Positions 55,781-64,000 of a stretch of 64,000 nt of DNA are shown here, one piece after another (within the stretch, counting starts at the first letter, position 1; every line of letters starts with the position of its first letter). The notes under the pieces were generated by a model. The model made no database searches. It saw only the letters and a program-made list of their open reading frames with translations, and was not told the origin of the DNA. The position numbers and the translations under genes are program-made. This stretch comes from Trichobilharzia regenti (taxonomy: Eukaryota > Platyhelminthes > Trematoda > Strigeidida > Schistosomatidae): contig OX235270.1 of the NCBI GenBank assembly GCA_944472135.2, positions 43,586,352-43,650,351 of the forward strand, given 5' to 3'.

Positions 55781-56635
55781 ACAAGAGATTTGGTAAAGGA
55801 ATGTTTATTTGGAATTCGGTATCTCTAGATAGCAAAATTGCGTAAACCTTATTTGAAAATCGTCATTTGCATAAGATCTTCCGTGTTGTGTTTTTTCTGC
55901 TCTTCGTACTGCGTTTCTTTCCCATTTTTTCGTGTCTGCCACTTTTCACCACAACGCTAGTTCATTTCCTCCCTTTGACGTCAAAACGATGTCCTCGTTA
56001 TTTGATATTTTTATGACGATCAACCCTTCTTTATATGCCATTGGTAAACTTTATCAGCAGCACTAGCCTCATTATGGGTCACTACTGCATATGCCAAAAG
56101 TACAATCATACAATCCTACTTTACTGTAAAGGTTAAACGACACTATCGTTTATTCAAATACTATTGTAGGGGGTAAAGAGGACGACTATATATAGAAAAT
56201 AATCTCATTTAACATAAAGTGGTGCAACTGCATATAAAAAAATAACTCATAATTTAACCTTAGCAAACTTCGAGTGTGATTGGTTTAACAAACAAAAAAT
56301 GTAGTCAAGGTTATTTGGAGAAATTACAGCTTATGAGAAATAAGTCAAAAACTAATAGAGAACGAAACCACGCTGTTTGTTTTTTCGCAACACTCTGTGA
56401 CTGCCGCGAATGCCTCAGTTTTCTCACCATAGAAACTTAGAATTCGCCATAAAATCAACAAAAATCAAATCAGAGAAGTGAAGTCATTTTGGTATTCTGT
56501 TAATTGGTTAGCTACTGATACGGAAATAATTTGAGATAAATATCACATTTTCATTACTTCAGATACACACACACTGTTTGAGCTGCAGAAGTAATTACTA
56601 CAACATGACAATGACATTTTTGGTTTATCTTTTTT
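55781..56635. other. Nothing recognised
   Basis: Sequence upstream of the Gypsy gag region. I looked for an LTR and saw none that I can define. Confidence 0.4.
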
Positions 56636-56830
56636 GTGTTCCCAGTGAAACAGAATTTCAAGCTAGAGCTCTAAAGTTTCAGTAGCAATAGGGTTTTTTT
56701 TTACCGGATGGGTTTGCTAGCCTCAAGAGCCCAATCTTCTCTCATTACCAGGCTTACTGTTGGCTAAGCGAGGTAAAAGATTGCGTCGACTGGTTATCGA
56801 ACCCTAGACTATTTACGTGGTTGGCCAGTG
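56636..56830 (-). mobile_element. SINE-A, old copy
   Basis: Minus-strand SINE-A with many substitutions: tail complement GTTCCCAGTGAAACAGAATTT, body TTACCGGATGGGTTTGCTAG, head complement GCGTCGACTGGTTATCGAACC. The tRNA-like head is broken at its 5' end. Confidence 0.75.
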
Positions 56831-57393
56831 TTGTACAATGACAATGGCGTACAGTTAAGTTAATAAGTCCAACAAACGTTAAATGCTAATATGGAAGCAT
56901 ATGCACAAGGCTGTGTGGAAACTAGTGATATCAATCAGGTTATCGAGTGTTAGCATTTTTAGAAGCGGTCGAAATCATGACACACTAATTGAGAATTAAT
57001 CAATTAAGTCATTGTTTCAGTGCTCTAAATACATAGAAACAACTAATACCGACCCATGAATTACAAATGTACAAATACAGTGAAATGCACTGATTGAAGT
57101 GACTACATTGCATAAAAAGAGCATATTAATGTTAAGAAAAGAAATCCAGTGAAACTAAAATAAACAGAAATGTAAGGGGGGGGGATAATAAAATGCGAAA
57201 ACTCCAAGGTCTGAGAGAGAGCAACAAGTGAATATATCTGCACTACTGGGGACGATTTTGGGCTGTCTGACGATTGGCTCTCAGCAAGTCGAGGACTTCA
57301 AACAGGCGGTCTCTACCAGCAATTAAAGACTTCATGAAATGATTCTACGACATTACCTCACCACTCTCAACTCTGACAACCAAGTCCTATATT

Positions 57394-57723
57394 TTGATGT
57401 GGTTTTGTTCTCTGAGCTGGATGGTTAGTTTGCGAAGCTTTCATCACCTTACTGAGTGACATCTTCAGCGCATACTTAAATTTGAAGTAAGCTTTTAGAT
57501 TTAGGTGTGAAAACACACACAAACAACCAATCACGTCCAAGGTCACCAGGAGGGATGATTAATAAACTCGTGGAGAAATCTAAAAGCTCACTTCAAATTG
57601 AAGTATGCGCTGAAGATGTCACCCAGTAGGGCGATGAAAGCTTCGCAAACTAACCATCCAGCTCAGAGAACAAAACCACATCAAAATCATCCACCTGAGC
57701 TACAAATCTACTCTATCATATCT
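57394..57723 (+). mobile_element. Palindromic foldback retroposon, copy 2
   Basis: The same family as copy 1 at 20.0 kb. Flanked by AAGTCCTATATT at 57382-57393 and 57724-57735. Inverted arms of about 120 bases enclose a unique centre of about 75 bases (GGTGTGAAAACACACACAAAC, GTCCAAGGTCACCAGGAGGG). Copy 1 lacks this centre and the inner part of the arms. The arms differ at a few bases (for example CATCACCTTACTGAG against CATCGCCCTACTGGG). The same non-palindromic tail follows: ATCCACCTGAGCTACAAATC. Confidence 0.88.
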
Positions 57724-58499
57724 AAGTCCTATATTAGACAGCAATGTTATTCCAGTAAAGGAATGATTCAGTATGTATCCTAGCTGTCATTCAACTTAGC
57801 TCAACAATCTCATCCAATGGCTTATCTTTCTGTTGTAACACATTCTAAGTCTACTTATTTACTATACAGAACCACTTCGTGTAAGCAATCAAACGAAGCT
57901 TATGCAAAAAAATATTTTATTTTTTGCATCGTCTTCATATTATCCTCACACTGAGGATTATGAATGCTCTTTGAATTAATGTCAGATATCACTTCTGTGT
58001 CAAACATGACACATGTTAGCAAATACCCCAACAAGCCTTTTCTTACCAACATCATCGACAGCTTTTATGCAGTGGATCATGACAGTAGGATTCGACTCGA
58101 AAGGAAGAAAAGTTACAATTACACAGAGCAGTTGTTTTTACTGTCATAACTCAGATCTTTCATGTATCACACCATGAGCCACACTTATTGTAGCAAGACA
58201 TATAATACAACCAGGATGTCTGGGTTGAAACGAACTCATTAGCTGAAACCCGAATGCTTAAGCTCATGAACCAGACCGCCTTATACACTGCAAATGAAGA
58301 AAAGACAGAGGATTACTGAAAACAACAACAAACAGTAATGAAGTAGACCTCAGTCAGATGGTGACATCATGACTCTGATAGGTAATATGAAAGCAAGCCA
58401 AACTGATAACATACTGTACAGGAAGAGGACTCACAATGAGTTGAGAGGTACTCGGTGAAACGAAGAAGAATGAAGAACTGTTTGCCAACTGCGTGCCTG

Positions 58500-58700
58500 C
58501 AATGATTCGATGATTAGAGGTAGCGTGTACAGGCACAAAGACATAATACACAAAGCGACATCAGATGAACACATCATAACCCAGACTTCACACAAGTTAC
58601 TGGACACAAGATCGAGACGAGGGGCAGATGCAGCTTTACATCACTATCCAGTACGAGAAACCTTCGAGATCAACTTGACAGTCTGCGGATTGACCACAAT
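58500..58700 (+). mobile_element. RTE-A endonuclease fragment
   Basis: Plus strand reading GSVYRHKDIIHKATSDEHII, then a piece with RSRRGADAALHHYPV. It corresponds to the end of the APE endonuclease of RTE-A, where intact elements read HKATW...RGADIASDHHLLV (recalled). The catalytic SDH is lost (ALHHY). Confidence 0.6.
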
Positions 58701-58824
58701 TGAAGTTCAACAATCAGAAATTGAAGGGCCAAGTTACAAATTACAACTTTACTGCAGTGAAGAGGAACAAGTTGGAGTTGCTCAGCAATATCATTGTGGA
58801 AACCTGTGTGGAAAAACACCGTGA

Positions 58825-60560
58825 CTCTCTGAAAACCATGTTATATATTTCTGGTCTATTTTACAATTTACTAATGAATGGATTCACAGTTATTGGTAAC
58901 GCTGACGAACCAATGGCTACAATGTTGGTAGACTAATATAAATTTCCTGAGTCGTGAAGAACATAAACTTCAACAAGCTGAAATCAATTGTTTGACAACT
59001 GATGACGGCCATTCAACTTAAATTTTGCAAGTGATTTATTTGACATTGGAAGATCACTTATCTGACAGATCAGTCCTTCAAAATAGAGTTATATATCCAG
59101 GTCATTCCATGTTACAGAATCTTTGGACCCAACGACAAAGATTGCGATTGGAAAGGTGTTAATGATATACTGGAGTAATTAGAAAAGTATTTCTCTGTTG
59201 TGGCAGGAAAACTATTTGCGACTTTGAGATTTGCAACCTCAGAACCTCTTGAAATTGAATCGACGTAGTCCAAAAAATTTCTTTGTCCATTTTCGAGATT
59301 TTGTTTTATCATTTGCATTCAGCGTGTAACGTTCCAAAGAACAATGATGTAGGTGGATGTGACTGTGACGAAGACATTTCCAGTAATGCTTGGGATATTT
59401 CTTCTTATTTATACAGCTCTTCAGAAAAATGATTCTCGTGAACGCTACTACAAGCTCGAAAGAAAACTTAAGAAACTTATAAAGTTTTTCTCACTGTCAC
59501 GGAGTTCTTGTTCCGCTTCAAAACACAGAAGCGGAGGAAAATAAGACAATTCAGTACTCTTTTCCTTATGATATAACTTTCCTTAAAATTTAAAGAATTC
59601 AGTTTTTAAACGGAATTTTAAGGTCTCAATGATATAACAGCCATTTGATGAACAACTTTCTGATAGAGTTGTGTCTGATTCTAGTAAACTGAGAATCATA
59701 ACAAAATATTTGGCAACAGCGATGATACTTTATAGTGAGTTGATTCCACAGCTTATCATAATCTTATTCTTGTCAGGTTTATGGTTTTCCACTGAAGACT
59801 TAAAATCAAGTGAATGCTTCAACATACATGTGGTGCTTTTGGGGAGATTTTATGTTTAAGTTAGTTGGTAAAGTCCACAATTAGTCACAATGAGACTGAA
59901 GGCATCAGTATCCTTTGGCTAACTTTAGGGATGTTAAATTTACAAAAATTTTTAACCTGGCCGTTTTCATTCGTCCGTACGAAGCGATAAATGCAACTCA
60001 TGCACACGTCACAGTACACTGTCGAAGCCTTTACGTCCTTTTTAACTTGAGAAAGTTAACATAACCCTATCAAGTAAAAATCATTGTAAGAGGTCAATAA
60101 TCGACTGCACTATGATCATTAGCCTTTTTATCATTGCGATGATGAACCTCATTTTAATTTAAAAAATCAGTCCATCAGAAAGTCCTCATCAGGTCAGACT
60201 TTTTAATAAATAAACATTGATTCTTTTTCGTACTTTAACAAACCACTCGATATCTTAGTTAATGATATCCGCTCTCTTTACCTATTTTAGACTGCCATAT
60301 AAATCAAGCAAAGATGGCACGTACATTAATCAATAGAAATTCGACGCTTTCTGTAAAGCAACCTTCAACTAATTATGAACTACAGTATGAGTTAGTTAAA
60401 GATTACCCTTAAATATATCTTTTAACAGACTGAAGTAATTAATACAATAAAAATATGTGACTGAATAACATGTATTACGACGACTTTACTAGTATAACAA
60501 TTTGGCAGACTACGGTCATCAACAGAATGATTAAAAATAATTTATAACTAAATGTCAGTG
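58825..60560. other. Unrecognised
   Basis: Several frames of 60-78 codons on both strands (58700-58936 plus, 59112-59318 minus, 59353-59544 plus), none with a recognised domain. They may be part of an unidentified old element. Confidence 0.3.
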
Positions 60561-60573
60561 TAAGTGACACAGT

Positions 60574-61254
60574 CTGTCTGTTTTCGACATAGAACTCTGC
60601 ACAAATGTGCGCCATATGTTCAAGTCGCCACACTCCCTCCTTGTAGCACACAAAGCAAGAGAAGAAAGTAGAAGAAATGCATGATAAAGACAGTAAACAG
60701 AGGTGTGAGACAAACGAATAGTAATAACGAAGAACAACATAGTTTCATTGGAAATCATAAGTCACAAGGAGTGGATGCATGTGCGCCAGCCATTGAGAAC
60801 GATTTTGAGCCATGTCACCAATTGTTTCGAACTATTGGTTTTTACCGTCCCGAGGACCCCAGCCTGGAAGTCTACACCTTTCTACGTGGCTTAGGCTAAC
60901 TGTTGTAGATTTCATTGACTGGTGCCATGTTTTGGTTTGACCTCCGCTAGCTTTTTTCCAGCCTGACCCTATATCCGCTAACATTGCTCATCGAGGAAGG
61001 CGATGACTAGGCCAGAATACGTAACACATGTCCTAACCATCTCAGTCTTTGTAACTTCACAACTTCGTCGATTGATTTCCCTTGTTTACCTATCACTCGA
61101 CGCCTAACCTCAATATTGCTCACCTTATTATGCCACTTCACACGGGAGATAGAACGCAGGCACCTATCATCAAAGACAGCTAATCTTTTCATGTCTTCCA
61201 CTCTCAATGGCCAGGTCTCACAGCCATAAAGGAGGACGGAGCGGACAGATGAGC
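60574..61254 (-). mobile_element. RTE-B LINE, 5'-truncated, with target-site duplication
   Basis: Minus strand: coding tail ([36 protein letters not shown]) and full 3' UTR to the CAGACAGACT end. Flanked by AAGTGACACAGT at 60562-60573 and 61255-61266, a perfect 12-bp duplication. It closely resembles the 7.4-kb copy. Confidence 0.92.
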
Positions 61255-61266
61255 AAGTGACACAGT

Positions 61267-62005
61267 ACAGTTTCTGACCGATAAAAAAATCAACTACATA
61301 TGAACAGTAACAAAATAAATAACGAAACCGAATACTTTGAGAAATGAAAGAATATCAAGGCCAGATTTAGTCTTGAGAAGGATGAAAGTTGAACTTATTA
61401 AACATAGAACATCAAATGCACAGCATACTTGAAAAACTCTTGGTTAAAGAAACCACTTTATAAACAGCACTACCACTTGGAATTTGTAACGAAAAAAAGG
61501 AAGTAAGAATTTTTTAAACAGAAAATTATCGAATTCTTCTTTTACCTGAAATTATCTAGTTTAGAAAATTTTAACGATCAGAACTTTTAGTAAACGGCAA
61601 TAAATAAGAAATGTGGTGGACAAATGTAGTGATACCTATACCTTGTGCATTCTTAAGCTTTGGAGAGAAAACTGCTGCATAAGCAATTAATAATTAGCAT
61701 CGCATACTTTTTTATTTATCGGTGAAAATTCAACATGTATACTAGCTTACTAGAGTTGCTGGCGAATGAAATTAAGTCATTATTATGCAAGCACATAATT
61801 TAGGCAAAAGAATTTGACTACACAACCTCCTAAACATCTGTCAAGAATACTTGAGAGTGTGACAAAAACAACTTGAGGAATACAGCTGTGCTACACAAGT
61901 GATATAAAAGAAACAGTAGTGAAAACATAAAGATAAAGATTTTGTATTATAGTCTATGTAAGCTGACGACAACGTAAAATCAACGATAAGAAATGAGTAT
62001 TGGTT
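61267..62005. other. Nothing recognised
   Basis: AT-rich; no gene or repeat recognised. Confidence 0.4.
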
Positions 62006-62016
62006 AAACGATACGG

Positions 62017-62078
62017 AGTGTGGCGACTTGAACTGCCGCACATTTGTGCAAAGTTCTATGTCAAAAACAGACAGACAG
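62017..62078 (+). mobile_element. RTE-B micro-insertion (62 bp) with target-site duplication
   Basis: Only the last 62 bases of RTE-B (GTGTGGCGACTTGAACTGCC... to CAGACAGACAG) flanked by AAACGATACGG at 62006-62016 and 62079-62089. An extreme 5' truncation. Confidence 0.9.
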
Positions 62079-62089
62079 AAACGATACGG

Positions 62090-62985
62090 GATCAAGGTTA
62101 CGTAATAACCATAAGAGACGTGAGAGCTATTGGATGTGCTTCAGTGTCTTACATTTTCTTGCACATCATACGCCAGATGCAGACACTGCTTTTCCGATAC
62201 TCGTCACAGTTCATAAGGTCTGATGATTTATAACCAAAAATGTTGGAGAGTGGTGACAAACAAATATCGGGCAGTGTTACCCTTTTTGTAGCTCTAACTT
62301 CCGACAATTGAAAGACGATATCGTTTCAGAGGTTAAATGGTCACCACTTGTAGATGAGACTAACGAACATCATTGTGTTATTTGTATATATAACGATTTT
62401 AAAGGAAGTTCTCTGACTGCACATATAAAAACCAGTAAACTAACTCGACCAAACATGGACAATTCAAAAAACATTTGAGCCAAGCAAACAACAAGTGAAG
62501 CTAAAATTCATAGAATAGGCCGAGTATGAAGTTGTCTTGAAAAGCAATTTGTCTCAGTTCATGAAAATTAAACTCAAGGTTTTAAGTAAATATTTGAAAC
62601 TGTGCATTAGCTTCAGGAAATATTTTACCAAAAATTTACCCTCTGAGTCGGCGAATACGGCTCAGAAATGAGGCTAAATTTCTGTCAATTTACACACACT
62701 AAAGAATGTAGATACTAGCCAGTCATCGTAATGAACTCTACTACTACTTAACGCATACAGGATTCAACAGTAGTTCGCGGCTCCTCATAAATATAAGCTG
62801 GTGCGGACGATGGTGGATAGACCTTGCTTTAGCAAGCCTGAAACGCTGGACAGATAACTTCGAAAGATAGTTTAGTAGGCTAACAATGCCAATATCCAAC
62901 ATCAGTAATCACAGTATATATTGACAGATTAATACCAACCCAACAAAATAAGTGTAGGTCGAAAAATAACTCCAAGTTCTCAAGT
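62090..62985. other. Unrecognised
   Basis: No gene recognised. It may include the 5' part of the decayed RTE-C element that becomes readable from about 62990. Confidence 0.35.
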
Positions 62986-63178
62986 GACATACTTCCAGCT
63001 CTTTCCAGAGATGGTGGTGAGACTGTGGTCAGGAAACTAGTTGGATTTTTCAGAAATATATGGGGAGATGAGAATTTTAAATCATTGTGGATTGAAAATT
63101 TTATTGTGACGTCCATTATGGTATTAGTTGCGCCTAAAATATTGGTTTCTGCCTTGTTCTGAGAACTGTGTAAAACGT

Positions 63179-63259
63179 CTTCGCGTGCTACACGGAGTGT
63201 GGCGACTTGAACTGCCGCACATTCGTGCAAAGTTCTATGTCGAAAACAGACAGACAGAA
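63179..63259 (+). mobile_element. RTE-B 3' tail nested in RTE-C
   Basis: GCTACACGGAGTGTGGCGAC to CAGACAGACAGAA, flanked by TGTAAAACGT at 63169-63178 and 63260-63269. Removing it joins the two halves of the RTE-C frame around ELCK/TCEKL. Confidence 0.88.
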
Positions 63260-63600
63260 TGTAAAACGTGTGAGAAGTTGATTCGCGAAGAGCAGGCTGG
63301 GTTTCGTTCAGATTGTGGATGAACCGACTATGTGCTTAGCCATTGTCAGCTGCTAGAATACTGTAACACGTGTTGAAGACCGAAAATTGTTGTTTCTCGA
63401 TATTGGGGCTGCCTTCCGCTCATTCACTGCTTTTCCAAAACAATAGTGGGTTCGGACAGAGTTGCCCAGTCTCTTCATTTCTCTCTAACTTTGCCATCGA
63501 TGACATTCTGGAGTTAGCTCTGAAGGAAGTGTGTGGTGGTGGCATAGACCCGCTTTCTGGAAGACCTTTCGACCTCGAGTAGGCAGATATCCTCTAACTG

Positions 63601-63795
63601 TGCGTCGGTGGCACAGTGGTTAGGACTCTCGCCGACCATGCACATGGTCCGAGGTTAGATCCCCTGCCGGCGCACACCTGATATCTATGGTCGGCCTGCA
63701 AAATTTGGGCTACCGATATCCATGCTGAAAATTCCATACTTGTACCAAAAATACAGTGTGGAATCAAGCTGTAATCAAAAATAAAAAATAAAAAA
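63601..63795 (+). mobile_element. SINE-B, full copy nested in RTE-C
   Basis: Plus strand. Head GTGCGTCGGTGGCACAGTGG, B-box GGTTAGATCCC, tail GGCCTGCAAAATTTGGGCTA to CAAGCTGTAATCAAAAATAAA. It sits just after the RTE-C YADD box. RTE-C reading resumes on its right. Confidence 0.88.
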
Positions 63796-64000
63796 AATTA
63801 CCCAAGTCGAACTTAATCAGCTGGTAACTACTACTGTCTGCATGGTATGGGCCATCTAAGTACCAAGTACTGATGTGAGATTGGTAGGAGTGTGTACCTG
63901 CACTCTCCGTTGCAGGTGGACCGCTTGAGTTTGTCAATAAGTACGTGTACCTACTTAATTCAGTGATCGATGAATTCTCTCATTTAAAAGTGAAAGCTAC

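Larger units (their letters stand above)
62990..64000 (+). mobile_element. RTE-C LINE, decayed, with two nested insertions
   Basis: Plus strand. Pieces: SLWIENFIV then APKILVSAL (RT start), TCEKLIREEQAGFRSDCG (63250-63318), GFGQSCPVSSFLSNFAIDDI (motif B, about 63455) and PFDLE*ADI, where the Tyr codon of the YADD box is a stop (TAG at 63580). After SINE-B, DW*ECVPALSVAGGPLEFVNKY continues to the right edge. A typical RTE would read EEQAGFR...GVRQGCPISPFLFNFAIDDIL here (recalled). It is a third family, distinct from RTE-A and RTE-B. It continues beyond the window. Confidence 0.75.

Noticed and set aside
59112..59318. Upstream exon of the ORP9-like gene
   Set aside because: Open on the correct strand but without convincing splice sites or similarity to the PH domain or linker.
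1..64000. CRISPR arrays, bacterial operons, rRNA genes
   Set aside because: None seen; the intron structure and repeat families are eukaryotic.

Overview
The window looks like nuclear DNA of a parasitic flatworm, most likely a blood fluke of the genus Schistosoma. It is AT-rich and intron-rich. It is packed with degenerate RTE-type LINEs, tRNA-derived SINEs (one with a hammerhead-ribozyme relic, as in the schistosome SmAlpha family), Penelope-like elements and a Ty3/Gypsy remnant. The genus is inferred from these families; no database search was possible.

The one recognisable host gene is on the minus strand: an oxysterol-binding-protein-related protein closest to vertebrate ORP9 (OSBPL9). 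Eight exons are supported by reading frame, GT/AG splice sites and consistent phases: 37835-37700, 35725-35137, 29058-28901, 26090-25663, 21799-21606, 10321-10102, 8834-8743 and 6910-6535 (stop). Together they encode about 730 residues: a serine-rich acidic linker with an FFAT motif, then a complete lipid-binding ORD. The first visible exon opens on a splice acceptor, so the N-terminal PH-domain exons are upstream, and I could not find them in 38-64 kb. That part is therefore either a very long intron or 5' flank.

Everything else is repeat-derived or unrecognised. I use working names. RTE-A has a 3' end with the hairpin GTTCCTCTAGGAAC and an AAT-rich tail. RTE-B has a 3' end ending in CAGACAGACAG. 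RTE-C is a third family at the right edge. SINE-A and SINE-B share a tRNA-like head but have different tails. SINE-H is the hammerhead SINE. PLE1-3 are Penelope-like elements with reverse transcriptase and GIY-YIG domains.

Layout: 0-3.5 kb decayed RTE-B and RTE-A. 6.5-38 kb is the ORP9 gene, whose introns hold two inverted pairs of RTE copies, a perfect 193-bp palindrome, SINEs, PLE3 with an RTE-B copy inside it, and a 536-bp foldback element. 38-46 kb has SINE fragments and PLE2 and PLE1 in tandem. 46-52 kb has RTE copies. 52.8-55.8 kb is a decayed Gypsy element. 56-64 kb has a second foldback element, RTE fragments and a nest of RTE-C, an RTE-B tail and SINE-B.

Many insertions keep visible 9-16 bp target-site duplications, so their ends can be placed to the base. 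The most interesting items are the palindromic foldback retroposon family, the shared LINE/SINE 3' hairpin, the almost intact Penelope-like element, and paired RTE copies sharing the same frameshifts.
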